Shown here: piece by piece, positions 1-8,194 of the stretch | Position numbering within the stretch: the first letter of the stretch is position 1 | How the letters are laid out: the number at the start of each line of letters is the position of its first letter | Assembly: GCA_964367945.1 (NCBI GenBank) | Contig: CAYIZZ010000005.1 | Coordinates: 1 to 44,199, forward strand | DNA: 44,199 bases | DNA from: JAAYCI01 sp964367945 | GTDB taxonomy: Bacteria; Bacillota; Clostridia; Oscillospirales; Ruminococcaceae | Direction of reading: 5' to 3' | Made by a program: the position numbers and the translations under genes | Notes under the pieces: generated by a model | What the model was told of the DNA's origin: nothing | What the model saw: the letters and a program-made list of their open reading frames with translations, nothing else | The model's database searches: none

Positions 1-29
1 TTTCCTAAAGTGTTGTAATATGATACCAA
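1..29 (-). CDS. Start of a gene cut by the left edge, product unknown
   Basis: Only the first nine codons are visible. On the minus strand a strong AAAGGAGG sits eight bases before a TTG at 29-27, and the frame then stays open to the edge (M V S Y Y N T L G). The site lies about 120 bases downstream of a good sigma-A promoter (154-182). The residues YYNTLG resemble the opening of a J-domain, but nine residues cannot support that call. It is possible that no gene starts here. Confidence 0.4.
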
Positions 30-153
30 AATCTTTCCCTCCTTTGTGGGTATTGTCATAACCCACGCATAGTATTAAAGCTATATCAAATTTTCACTAT
101 CACTTTTACATTTCACAATACACTGTAACCATAAAGATATACAGTGCCAATAT

Positions 154-182
154 ATTATACAACTTGTGCATGTTCTTGTACA
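154..182 (-). promoter_or_regulatory. Sigma-A promoter firing leftward off the window
   Basis: On the minus strand the -35 is TGTACA (182-177, four of six matches), then a 17-base spacer, then a perfect -10 TATAAT (159-154). A 7-bp inverted repeat, CACTGTA (121-127) and TACAGTG (140-146), lies at the predicted transcript start. It could be a 5' hairpin or an operator. The promoter probably serves the gene that begins at 29. Confidence 0.55.
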
Positions 183-329
183 GAGAAAATACGGTGAAAA
201 TACGCAAATACGGAAAAAATGGCCATTTTATACAAAGCAAACTATGTTTTTCCGTTGCTCTGTGCATGGCCATTATTTAATCATCTCATTTCATGAGCTA
301 TAAATATATTATTATATTTCCTCGGCTAA
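183..329. other. Non-coding stretch with short palindromes
   Basis: Positions 1-329 hold no gene apart from the possible start at 29. This part contains a perfect 14-bp palindrome (216-229) with core ATGGCCAT, a second ATGGCCAT at 266-273, and an inverted repeat CGGAAAAA (211-218) with TTTTTCCG (247-254). These could be operator half-sites or a weak terminator for the leftward flavin reductase unit. No clear U-run follows, so neither reading is firm. Confidence 0.3.
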
Positions 330-839
330 TTAAACTTTACAAAATGTATGCTCTATTTCACCTATATACATACGGTGATAGTCTTGCTCAGGATAGTGAG
401 CTTTGCTTATGCTGCTATCTAAAAATCCTTCTTTCACCATGTCTTGTATATATAATTTACGGCATATCAACACCAAGCTAGCTTCCTCAAACGCCGGAAC
501 ACCCACAAACTCGTTAACATGCAATCCTGCTTCAGCCATTTTATCGCTGTCACGGCCGCTTTTTGTTCCCAGCAGTGCCAACTCGTCACGGTACTTACCC
601 TTTTCAAAAAATGACAAAGAGTAGTAGTCATGTGCTTCCATAAACTCTTTGGTGTAGCGCTGTGGGCGCACATATGCCGTTGATACCGGCTTGTTCCATA
701 AAATACCCACTTGACCCCAACTGGCTGTCATTGCGTTACAGTTTTCTTTTGTTCCTGCCGTCACCAACATCCAGCTCGTGCCAATACGCTCAAACATATT
801 ATCTTGCACTTCTTGTATTGTTCTTTTCACAAAAGGCAT
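330..839 (-). CDS. Flavin reductase family protein
   Basis: A 169-residue protein of the flavin reductase-like (FMN-binding split barrel) fold. It probably binds FMN and moves electrons from NAD(P)H, but the partner is unknown. Recognisable parts are the N-terminal stretch GTSWMLVTAG followed by NAMTASWGQVG, where members contact FMN, and the RPQRYTKEFM and YYSLSFF segments typical of short clostridial members. It is the last gene of a minus-strand unit, 19 bases after the nucleotidyltransferase, with GGAG placed correctly for the ATG at 839. Its neighbours give no biochemical link. The family call is firm and the substrate is not assigned. Confidence 0.85.
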   Translation of the reverse strand: MPFVKRTIQEVQDNMFERIGTSWMLVTAGTKENCNAMTASWGQVGILWNKPVSTAYVRPQRYTKEFMEAHDYYSLSFFEKGKYRDELALLGTKSGRDSDKMAEAGLHVNEFVGVPAFEEASLVLICRKLYIQDMVKEGFLDSSISKAHYPEQDYHRMYIGEIEHTFCKV

Positions 840-858
840 AAATTATCTCCTTATTAGC

Positions 859-1791
859 TTATTTCATATTATTCCACAACGGTGTAGGATACATTCCGCT
901 GTCGTGCTTCTCCTTTATGCTTTGCATAACCGATGGCTTGTCTTCTTGATATGTAACACCTTGCCAAATATCTGTGCTTTGTAGCACTTTTACGTCTGAC
1001 TCGCCTTTTTCAATCAGCTCGCCCACATAATTAGGTAAAAGGCTTTCGCATTTTTCAGGATTTTTAGGGATTTCAGCATCTAAAAATTGCGAGAAATCCC
1101 TTTGTGCTTTTTCTAAAATTCCTGTTTCAAATCCCCAGAAATTCATGCTTACCAACGTGCCTTGTGGTAAGTCTGTCCAGCTGTTTCCGTCATCCTCGGT
1201 ATATGCTGCGCCGTTTTCTGTCTTTTTGATTTTAGTGCGCTCTACGATATCGCTCAAAAATCCGTTTTCATCTGCCATGCAGACACCACGCGACACTGTG
1301 CCGTGATCCGTGACAGTGTTTTCAATAAGATATCCCACCATAGCATAGTGTTCTTTTGCGTCTTCTTTTGACTCTTTTGTTAAAAAATCATATATCGCCT
1401 TATATGCCTGCGGACCATAATAATCATCGGCATTAATTACCGCAAACGGGCCATCAATTTTTTCAGCTGCTGCCATTACTGCATGTGTGGTTCCCCATGG
1501 TTTCACACGGCCTTCAGGCACACTATACCCTTTTGGCAGCATATCCAGTTCCTGAAAAGCATATTCCACTTCAATGTTTTGTGCCATACGCTCGCCTATA
1601 GCTTCTTTAAAGTCTTTTTCAATGGCGTGCTTGATGATAAACACCACTTTTTCAAAGCCTGCTTTTTTTGCGTCATATAGCGAATAATCAATAATCAATT
1701 CACCGTTTGGGCCGATGGGATCAATTTGCTTTAGTCCACCATAACGGCTGCCCATTCCTGCCGCAAGTACCACCAATACCGGTTTTTTCAC
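859..1791 (-). CDS. Sugar-phosphate nucleotidyltransferase family protein
   Basis: A 310-residue NTP-transferase (GT-A-like fold) expected to join a sugar phosphate to a nucleotide and release pyrophosphate. The N-terminus has the signature LAAGMGSRYGGLKQ (residues 9-22), the nucleotide-binding loop with GxGxR. It is followed by GPNGELIIDYSLYDA and by INADDYYG near residue 120, the metal-binding aspartate region. It lies 25 bases after galE in the same unit, which suggests it supplies or consumes a nucleotide sugar linked to the UDP-glucose/UDP-galactose pool. The sequence differs from typical GalU/RmlA signatures, so I do not assign a named substrate. Confidence 0.85.
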   Translation of the reverse strand: MKKPVLVVLAAGMGSRYGGLKQIDPIGPNGELIIDYSLYDAKKAGFEKVVFIIKHAIEKDFKEAIGERMAQNIEVEYAFQELDMLPKGYSVPEGRVKPWGTTHAVMAAAEKIDGPFAVINADDYYGPQAYKAIYDFLTKESKEDAKEHYAMVGYLIENTVTDHGTVSRGVCMADENGFLSDIVERTKIKKTENGAAYTEDDGNSWTDLPQGTLVSMNFWGFETGILEKAQRDFSQFLDAEIPKNPEKCESLLPNYVGELIEKGESDVKVLQSTDIWQGVTYQEDKPSVMQSIKEKHDSGMYPTPLWNNMK

Positions 1792-1815
1792 AACAGCACC
1801 ACCTTTTCTTTTTAC

Positions 1816-2829
1816 TTATTCATACCCTTTAGGGTTTTTACTTTGCCAGTTCCAGCTATGTGCGCACATTTCAGCAATGCCATATTCAGCCTGCCAGCCC
1901 AGTTCTTCTTTCGCCTTTTTTGTGTCGGCATACACCGTGGCAATGTCGCCAGGTCTGCGCTCTGATATCACATATGGAATCTCTTTACCACACGCCTTTT
2001 CATATGCTTTTATCACTTCCAAAACGCTGTATCCTTGGCCTGTACCAAGATTGCATATGTTCAGTCCATCGTTTTCTTTCAGCTTCTTCATGGCGGCCAC
2101 ATGACCTTTTGCCAAGTCCACCACATGGATATAATCCCTCACGCCTGTACCGTCATGCGTGTCATAATCATTTCCAAACACATTCACAGCCGCTAGCTCG
2201 CCCACCGCCACTTTGGCAATATACGGCACTAAATTATTTGGAATACCTGCGGGATCCTCCCCTATACGTCCGCATGGGTGCGCACCGATGGGGTTGAAGT
2301 ATCTAAGCAGAGCCACTTGCATTTTAGGTTCTGCCTTGCAATAGTCTATCAGGATTTTTTCTATCATAAGTTTCGTTTGCCCGTAAGGGTTCATCGCACT
2401 TGTGGGAAATCCTTCATTCACAGGCACACTTTCAGGCTCGCCGTACACTGTGGCTGAAGAGGAAAACACGAAACTATTTACATTATATTTCCGCATAACA
2501 TCCAGCAAATTAAGTGTACTAACCAAATTGTTTTTATAATATTCAAGTGGCTTTTGCACACTTTCGCCCACTGCTTTTAGCGCAGCAAAATGTATCACTG
2601 ATTCTATGTCGCTATTTTCTTTAAACACATTATCAAGCTTTGCCTCATCACATATATCAACATCATAAAACCGCAACGATTTACCGGTGATTTCCTCCAC
2701 CCTTTTCACAGCTTCCTTGCTAGAGTTCACAAGATTGTCCGCCACTATCACATCATAACCGGCTTCAAGAAGTTCTACACAGGTATGACTACCAATATAC
2801 CCTGCGCCTCCACTCACCAAAATAGCCAT
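1816..2829 (-). CDS. galE: UDP-glucose 4-epimerase
   Basis: Interconverts UDP-glucose and UDP-galactose in the cytoplasm, feeding the Leloir pathway and surface glycan synthesis. The 337-residue length is normal for GalE. Visible are the NAD-binding GGAGYIGSHT (7-16), the SSSATVYGE loop (about 123-131) with the catalytic serine, and the Y149xxxK153 pair in NPYGQTK. Also present are ALLRYFNPIGAHP and the substrate-side RRPGD motif near residue 290. It follows serA by 22 bases and precedes the nucleotidyltransferase, so the three are likely co-transcribed. The short-chain dehydrogenase family is certain and the specific GalE call is strong. Confidence 0.95.
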   Translation of the reverse strand: MAILVSGGAGYIGSHTCVELLEAGYDVIVADNLVNSSKEAVKRVEEITGKSLRFYDVDICDEAKLDNVFKENSDIESVIHFAALKAVGESVQKPLEYYKNNLVSTLNLLDVMRKYNVNSFVFSSSATVYGEPESVPVNEGFPTSAMNPYGQTKLMIEKILIDYCKAEPKMQVALLRYFNPIGAHPCGRIGEDPAGIPNNLVPYIAKVAVGELAAVNVFGNDYDTHDGTGVRDYIHVVDLAKGHVAAMKKLKENDGLNICNLGTGQGYSVLEVIKAYEKACGKEIPYVISERRPGDIATVYADTKKAKEELGWQAEYGIAEMCAHSWNWQSKNPKGYE

Positions 2830-2851
2830 TAGGTACCTCTTTTCTTATGTT

Positions 2852-4021
2852 TTAAATAACACGTACACGCACAACACCATCCAAAGCTTTCAGCTGTGCA
2901 ACATCGTCCTCACTTATTTTAGCTTGCACATCAATAATAGTATATGCAAAGTCGCCCCTGCTTTTGTTTGTCATGTTTTCAATATTCACACCTGACTGAT
3001 TTAAAACACCGGTCAGGCCGGCCAAAATACCTTTTTCATTGCGGTTTATCACGCAAATACGGCTGCCTGCGCTGCGTGGCACCGAAATATTCGGTAAATT
3101 CACACTGTTTACTATATTACCATTAATAAGATAATCTTTCAGCTGTGTTGCCGCCATCACAGCACAATTATCTTCACTTTCAGGTGTAGACGCGCCAAGA
3201 TGCGGGATACATGTGACGCCAGGCTGATCAATCAGGTCTGCTACCGGAAAGTCTGTAACATAGCTTGCCACTCTGCCGTTGCTAAGTGCTGTCAACAAAG
3301 CTTCGTTGTCCACAAGCTCCCCTCTGGCAAAGTTTATGATACGTGCGCCTTGCTTCATCTTTGATATAGTTTCATTTCCTATAATTCCACGTGTTTCAGC
3401 ATTCACCGGTAAGTGAAGTGTCAAATAATCACTGTTTTGAATAACATCCGAAAGATTAACTGAATGTTTCACGCTACGTGATAGGCTCCATGCTGCATCC
3501 ACGGAAATGAATGGGTCATACCCCAATACTTCCATATGTAAGTGTGTTGCCATGTTTGCCACTTTGATACCAATAGCGCCAAGACCGATAACACCCAGTG
3601 TTTTTCCTTCAAGCTCCGGGCCCACAAACTTGTTTTTACCTTTTTCCACCAGCGCAGGCACAGCGTCTCCCTCGCCTTTGATAGTGCTAGCCCATTTGAT
3701 GCCCGATGCAATGTCGCGAGAACTCATCACCAAAGCCGCCAAAACCAGCTCCTTCACAGCGTTTGCGTTTGCTCCCGGTGTGTTAAACACCACTATTCCC
3801 TCTTCGGTGCATTTTTCCACCGGAATATTGTTCACCCCGGCGCCCGCACGAGCTACCGCAAGTAAACTATCGGGCAAATCCATATCGTTCATATTATAGC
3901 TACGCAGCAACACGCCGTCAGGGCTCACTTGTGCATCGTGTTCTTCCATTTGAAAAAGTGACGTTGGCAAGCAAGATATTCCGTTGGGCGAGATATTATT
4001 CAGTGTCTTCACTACAAACAT
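2852..4021 (-). CDS. serA: D-3-phosphoglycerate dehydrogenase, ACT-domain type
   Basis: First step of serine synthesis: oxidises 3-phosphoglycerate to phosphohydroxypyruvate with NAD. The 389-residue protein has the substrate domain (about 1-95), the Rossmann domain with GLGAIG (146-151), NFARGELVD with R233, and PHLGAST with H274. A C-terminal ACT domain (about 320-389) presumably senses serine. The usual catalytic glutamate three residues after the FP pair (F258-P259) reads as alanine (A261) followed by D262. It may still be active, since this clostridial subfamily varies there. It is the first gene of the unit, with a promoter at 4131-4159 and an AAGGA site. No serC or serB lies next to it. 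Confidence 0.92.
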   Translation of the reverse strand: MFVVKTLNNISPNGISCLPTSLFQMEEHDAQVSPDGVLLRSYNMNDMDLPDSLLAVARAGAGVNNIPVEKCTEEGIVVFNTPGANANAVKELVLAALVMSSRDIASGIKWASTIKGEGDAVPALVEKGKNKFVGPELEGKTLGVIGLGAIGIKVANMATHLHMEVLGYDPFISVDAAWSLSRSVKHSVNLSDVIQNSDYLTLHLPVNAETRGIIGNETISKMKQGARIINFARGELVDNEALLTALSNGRVASYVTDFPVADLIDQPGVTCIPHLGASTPESEDNCAVMAATQLKDYLINGNIVNSVNLPNISVPRSAGSRICVINRNEKGILAGLTGVLNQSGVNIENMTNKSRGDFAYTIIDVQAKISEDDVAQLKALDGVVRVRVI

Positions 4022-4130
4022 ATGCTACCATCCTTTGTTTTATACGCATAACTATAAACGCATTTTTTAATATTTTTTCACCACTGCATTACATCGTTTT
4101 TTAGTGCAAACAACACAGCAGATTGATAAT

Positions 4131-4159
4131 ATTTTATCACAACCGCCCTTTTGTCGCAA
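4131..4159 (-). promoter_or_regulatory. Probable serA-operon promoter
   Basis: On the minus strand TTGCGA (4159-4154) is followed by a 17-base spacer and TAAAAT (4136-4131), with a TG one base upstream of the -10 (extended -10). It leaves a leader of about 100 bases before serA. No riboswitch or T-box motif was recognised in that leader. Confidence 0.6.
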
Positions 4160-4221
4160 TAGTATCTCTTTTATTGTGTAATATTTTATTCATCACCAAA
4201 ATAATATATTTTGCAATATTG

Positions 4222-4256
4222 TATTGACTATCAATATTATACACGCTATAATATTG
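4222..4256 (+). promoter_or_regulatory. padR promoter with overlapping palindromic operator
   Basis: TTGACT (4224-4229), 17 bases, TATAAT (4247-4252) form a near-consensus sigma-A promoter. Over it lie two inverted repeats. TATTGA/TCAATA (4222-4227 and 4231-4236) covers the -35. A perfect 10-bp pair, CAATATTATA (4232-4241) and TATAATATTG (4247-4256) with a 5-base centre, covers the spacer and -10. PadR repressors commonly bind palindromes over their own promoter, so autoregulation is a strong inference. Confidence 0.8.
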
Positions 4257-4292
4257 TTGAATCCATATTAACACCACAAGGAGAATATGCTT

Positions 4293-4619
4293 ATGACCTT
4301 TAACACAGGGGCAGCTCTTTTAGAGGCACTGGTATTAAGCGCTGTCAATCAAAGCGATACATATGGGTATAAAATCACCCAGGATGTACGCAGTGTGGTA
4401 GAGGTGAGCGAAAGCACCCTGTACCCTGTGCTGAGGCGCCTGCAGAAAACCGGACATTTGGCCGCTTATGATCAGGCCTACGACGGGCGCAATCGCCGCT
4501 ATTATACCATCACACCTCAAGGACGTGAATATTTGCAAGAGTGCCGAACAGAGTGGCAAACTCACCGTGAGAAAATCGAAAATTTATTATTCGGAGGAAC
4601 CTGTAATGACCAAACATGA
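4293..4619 (+). CDS. PadR-family transcriptional regulator
   Basis: A 108-residue winged-helix repressor of the short PadR-s2 type. The sequence shows the helix-turn-helix (ALVLSAVNQSDTYGYKITQDV), the recognition-helix motif ESTLYPVLRRLQKTGHL, and the wing RRYYTITPQGREYL. The short C-terminal helix would form the dimer. Two ATGs are in frame. AAGGAG (4278-4283) is only three bases before the ATG at 4287 but nine before the one at 4293, so I prefer 4293. It overlaps the next gene by 14 bases. PadR plus an HAAS/DUF1700 gene is a recurrent pair in Firmicutes, where PadR represses the envelope operon. Confidence 0.93.
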   Translation: MTFNTGAALLEALVLSAVNQSDTYGYKITQDVRSVVEVSESTLYPVLRRLQKTGHLAAYDQAYDGRNRRYYTITPQGREYLQECRTEWQTHREKIENLLFGGTCNDQT

Positions 4620-5442
4620 ATTTTTGCTAGCGCTTGAAAAGGAACTGGCCGGCGCTTCCATAGGAGAACGACAAGCCGCTTTGCAGTATTACACCGAATA
4701 TTTGGACGAAGCCGGCCCTGAGCGTGAAGAAGCTGTGATAAAAGAGCTTGGTAGCCCGCAAAGTATTGCCGCTGACATTTTGGATACACAAAGCACACGT
4801 TCTGAAGAAGAGCAATGGGGCCCGCCAAACCCACCACCACCTGTTGGCGAGGCGCTGAAAACCGCCGGCAAGTCTATATTACATGCCAGTGAAGACCTGC
4901 TGCAAAAAGTACAAAACGAGTTCACCACCGAGGCGCCCAAAACACCTCCGCCTCCGCCTCCGCCACAATATACGGCCGCCGCACCTGTGCCGCCCGTAAC
5001 AAACCAAGTACCACCACCTCCACCTATAAACAGCTATAACAAAACCGGCAATACTATCGCCAAAATCATCTTGATTGTTCTTGCATGCGTACTTTTATCA
5101 CCTATTCTCGCAGGCGGCTTTGGCACACTTTTTTCAGTGATAACCGCTATTGTCATACTCTTCTTTTGCCCCATCATTATCGGGGTCGCATTTATTATTT
5201 CCGCCATCATTCTTATCGCCAGCGGAACCACCCTGTTCCCCACACTTGTGGGTAGTGGCGTTTTGGTAATCGGTGCAGGCGTGTTTTTGCTGGGAATCGG
5301 GCTTTTATCGTTTTATGGCGGAATATTACTTTTGTTTAAAGCTCTACCTAGATTCTGTCGCTACATATGGGGTGGCATCGTGTCTATATGGAACAAAATA
5401 TTCCATCGCAGTAGCAACCAGGAGGAAACTATAAATGAGTAA
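4606..5442 (+). CDS. HAAS/DUF1700 membrane protein with proline-rich linker
   Basis: A 278-residue protein. Residues 1-60 form the helical HAAS domain (begins MTKHEFLLALEKEL; includes YYTEYLDEAG and the ELGSP turn). Residues about 70-145 are an acidic then proline-rich cytoplasmic linker with runs of seven and five prolines. The rest is several hydrophobic segments (about 150-260) and a short charged tail. The open frame extends back to 4468, but GGAGG at 4593-4597 lies eight bases before the ATG at 4606. HAAS domains pair with PadR regulators and are thought to act in signalling. It overlaps the following gene by eight bases, implying coupled translation. The exact role is unknown. Confidence 0.88.
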   Translation: MTKHEFLLALEKELAGASIGERQAALQYYTEYLDEAGPEREEAVIKELGSPQSIAADILDTQSTRSEEEQWGPPNPPPPVGEALKTAGKSILHASEDLLQKVQNEFTTEAPKTPPPPPPPQYTAAAPVPPVTNQVPPPPPINSYNKTGNTIAKIILIVLACVLLSPILAGGFGTLFSVITAIVILFFCPIIIGVAFIISAIILIASGTTLFPTLVGSGVLVIGAGVFLLGIGLLSFYGGILLLFKALPRFCRYIWGGIVSIWNKIFHRSSNQEETINE

Positions 5443-6406
5443 AAAAATATTACCTACAATTTTTCTTTGCATCACACTTTTGGGCATTGTTTTAATGCTT
5501 GTCGGATTTTTCGTGTTGGGTGGTCATTTTGGTGTGTTCATGCCTGACACACAGGGCAACATGGTTTACCATTCACAAGGCGAGGATATTGTGGTCGGAA
5601 AAGCTGCCCAGTGGATGTATTATATTCCCGGCCAAGTAGGCATCAGCACACGTGTAATATACCAAAGTATATCCACACCATCTATACATGACGGCTCGCC
5701 ACACCACCCAGCGCCGTTTGATGATGGCGATTTGTTGGAGTCGCTCGACATTGATATCGGTCTTAGCACCATGCATGTTGTCAGCGGAGATGACTGGGGG
5801 CTCAGTGTCGATGGCTTTGTTCCATATAGCACAAGCTTTGAAAACGGCACTTGGTCTATTCATACCGAAAATACGATTTTCCATAATCTATGGAATCAGT
5901 TTTGGTGGCTTTTCAGGCGTGACGAAACCGTGTTTACTTTAGTTGTGCCTTCTGACTTTGAAAAGCTTGATATCACTGTTTCTGCCGGCGAAGTTTTTGT
6001 TTCCGACATAACGCTGGAGGATTTGAGCGCCAATGTAAATGCCGGCTCTCTCATTTTAGACGATATCACGGCAGACACAACAACTTTATCATCAGATGTT
6101 GGCAACATTGAAACCACAAACTTGCAAACTAATATTTGCAAGCTGTCGACCGATGTTGGTAATATCGAGTTTCATGGGGATATTTCAGACAATCTTTGGG
6201 CCAGTTCCAACATAGGTAATATCATTATTGAAGTGCCTCACCCCGGCTCTTACAGCTGGAATATTGATAGTTCGATAGGAAACGTGTCTATAGGCAACAT
6301 GAATATGAGTAGTTTTTCTCAAACAACAAGTGGTTCCGAGGGTACCGCAGGCCCACATTTTGATTTGTCTTCAGACATCGGAAATGTAGAAGTTATCTTT
6401 GACTGA
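5435..6406 (+). CDS. DUF4097-family putative surface adhesin/envelope protein
   Basis: A 323-residue protein with an N-terminal membrane segment (about 7-30), then an extracytoplasmic region. The C-terminal half (about residues 165-320) is a repeating beta-solenoid-like array in which SSDVGNIE, STDVGNIEF, SSNIGNI, SSIGNVSIGN and SSDIGNVEV recur. That is the hallmark of DUF4097 (LiaG-like) proteins. Members occur in operons for envelope stress or cell-wall-antibiotic response, beside PspC and PadR genes, as here. The ATG overlaps the previous stop region by eight bases and has GGAGG upstream. The ligand is unknown. Confidence 0.87.
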   Translation: MSKKILPTIFLCITLLGIVLMLVGFFVLGGHFGVFMPDTQGNMVYHSQGEDIVVGKAAQWMYYIPGQVGISTRVIYQSISTPSIHDGSPHHPAPFDDGDLLESLDIDIGLSTMHVVSGDDWGLSVDGFVPYSTSFENGTWSIHTENTIFHNLWNQFWWLFRRDETVFTLVVPSDFEKLDITVSAGEVFVSDITLEDLSANVNAGSLILDDITADTTTLSSDVGNIETTNLQTNICKLSTDVGNIEFHGDISDNLWASSNIGNIIIEVPHPGSYSWNIDSSIGNVSIGNMNMSSFSQTTSGSEGTAGPHFDLSSDIGNVEVIFD

Positions 6407-6456
6407 TAACATTTTGCTTTTCAATATCACAAAACACAATACTAAAAGGAGATATT

Positions 6457-6651
6457 ATGGAACCAAAACGTCTTTACCGTAGCCGCAAAAACCACATGAT
6501 CAGCGGCGTGTGTGGCGGCATTGCTGAATATTTCAATGTTGATCCTACCATTGTTCGTTTAATCGCCGTTTTACTTTTGTTTGTAGGTATGTTTTTCACT
6601 ACAGGCATTGCATATCTTGTTTGCGCCGCTGTAATTCCATACGAAACGTAA
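6457..6651 (+). CDS. PspC-domain membrane protein
   Basis: A 64-residue protein that is essentially one PspC domain. It starts with the basic segment KRLYRSRKNHMISGVCGGIAEYFNVDPTIVR, where GVCGGIAEYF is the family signature. One transmembrane helix follows (about 36-58). PspC-type proteins relate to phage-shock or LiaF-like envelope stress systems. It is the last gene of the padR unit, 50 bases after the DUF4097 gene, with AAGGAG well placed. A strong bidirectional terminator follows directly. Confidence 0.93.
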   Translation: MEPKRLYRSRKNHMISGVCGGIAEYFNVDPTIVRLIAVLLLFVGMFFTTGIAYLVCAAVIPYET

Positions 6652-6670
6652 TAAATCAAACTCACAATAA

Positions 6671-6709
6671 AAAAACAAGGCTACCTCATTCACGGGTAGC
6701 CTTGTTTTT
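6671..6709. terminator. Bidirectional intrinsic terminator
   Basis: A perfect 15-bp stem (6671-6685 with 6695-6709, core CAAGGCTACC) and a nine-base loop, flanked by A-run and T-run so that it works on both strands. It separates the pspC end from the convergent pncB end (6712). Confidence 0.95.
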
Positions 6710-6711
6710 TG

Positions 6712-8166
6712 TTATTTCCCAATTTCCTTTAAAAGACGCTGACGTTCGTCCCAAAGTGCCTGCGATAAATCCACATAATATCTGTGTGGATACTCAAAGC
6801 GCATCACTTCTTCCCACAGTGTACCCACTTGTTTTTTACAGTTTTCACGCACTTCGTGGATATCCGGCATTCTGTATACCAGCTTTCCTTTTTCGTAAAT
6901 TGGCACATTAATCCTACGTATTGTGCAATTGTAAAACGTGCGCTGTTTCCATGTTTCCACCGGATCAAACAGTGTTATGCCATCTTTGCAGTCGGGTTCT
7001 TCGTCAAATAACGTGATATAGTCTGCCATGGCGTTGCCTGTTTCGTTATCATAAAGCCTCCATAGCTTTTTCAGGCATGGAATGGTGGTTTTTTCCACCG
7101 TCTCGCTCACTTTTATTTTTGGTGTATATCGTCCACTATGCTTCACTGCCACCAGCTTATACACTCCGCCAAACACGGGATCGCTCTTTGATGTTATCAG
7201 GTTTTCACCTATGCCAAATATATCCACTTCGGCATTTTGTTGGAACAGATCTCTTACAATATACTCATCCAATGAATTCGAAGAGCATATCTTTGCGTCG
7301 GGGTATCCGGCCTCAACCAACATCTTACGCGCCCTTTTCGAAAGATACGCAATATCGCCTGAATCTATACGAATACCGCCGGGACGCTTACCTTGTGGTT
7401 TCAGTATTTCGTCAAAAACACGTATGGCGTTGGGCAAGCCACTTTTCAATGTGTTGTATGTATCCACCAGCAGTATGCAATTGTCAGGATATTTTTGTGC
7501 ATATTCAGAAAATGCCTCGTATTCAGTATCAAACATCTGCACCCAGCTGTGAGCCATAGTCCCAACAGCCGGAATACCAAATAGCCTATCCGCCATAACA
7601 TTGCTGGTGGACGAGCATCCGGCAATATATGCCGCACGTGCACCATACACCGCCGCGTCATACCCTTGCGCTCTTCTTGCGCCAAACTCCATCACCGGCC
7701 GGCCTTTGCACGCACGTACCACACGATTCGCCTTTGTTGCAATAAGGCTTTGATGGTTGATGGTCAGCAGTAAAAGTGTTTCTATCAGCTGAGCCTCGAT
7801 GCACGGGCCTTCCACCGTCACAATCGGCTCGTGCGGGAATATAGGCATGCCCTCTTCCACCGCCCATACGTTGCAATGAAACTCAAACTCGGCTAAATAC
7901 TGCAAAAACTCCTCGCTAAACAGATTTTTTTGGCGAAGATATGTGATATCATCCTCGGAAAATCCAAAGTTCTCCATAGCTTCAATAAACTGCTGCAGGC
8001 CGGCCATGATGGCAAATCCACCACCGTCCGGTACCTTTCTGTAAAACATATCAAATACTGCAACATGATCTTGATATTTTCCGTCAAAATATCCCGCCGC
8101 CATGGTCAGCTCATAGAAATCCATCAGCATGGTAAGGTTACGTGATAGCGGTTCTGCTTTGGCCAT
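6712..8166 (-). CDS. pncB: Nicotinate phosphoribosyltransferase
   Basis: Converts nicotinate and PRPP to nicotinate mononucleotide in NAD salvage (Preiss-Handler route). The 484-residue length suits the long Gram-positive type. Recognisable regions include LLTINHQSLIATKANRVV, EFGARRAQGYDAAVYGARAAYIAG, the GTMAHSWVQMF segment carrying the autophosphorylated-histidine region, VDTYNTLKSG, and IRIDSGDIAYLS. It lies 28 bases after dacA on the same strand with no terminator between, so it is probably the distal gene of that unit. Its link to cell-wall genes is likely only positional. Confidence 0.96.
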   Translation of the reverse strand: MAKAEPLSRNLTMLMDFYELTMAAGYFDGKYQDHVAVFDMFYRKVPDGGGFAIMAGLQQFIEAMENFGFSEDDITYLRQKNLFSEEFLQYLAEFEFHCNVWAVEEGMPIFPHEPIVTVEGPCIEAQLIETLLLLTINHQSLIATKANRVVRACKGRPVMEFGARRAQGYDAAVYGARAAYIAGCSSTSNVMADRLFGIPAVGTMAHSWVQMFDTEYEAFSEYAQKYPDNCILLVDTYNTLKSGLPNAIRVFDEILKPQGKRPGGIRIDSGDIAYLSKRARKMLVEAGYPDAKICSSNSLDEYIVRDLFQQNAEVDIFGIGENLITSKSDPVFGGVYKLVAVKHSGRYTPKIKVSETVEKTTIPCLKKLWRLYDNETGNAMADYITLFDEEPDCKDGITLFDPVETWKQRTFYNCTIRRINVPIYEKGKLVYRMPDIHEVRENCKKQVGTLWEEVMRFEYPHRYYVDLSQALWDERQRLLKEIGK

Positions 8167-8194
8167 GATTATCCTCTTTCTTTTTTGTGTTCAA

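Noticed and set aside
4468..4605. N-terminal extension of the HAAS protein
   Set aside because: It overlaps padR in another frame; GGAGG at 4593-4597 and the HAAS domain begin at the ATG at 4606.
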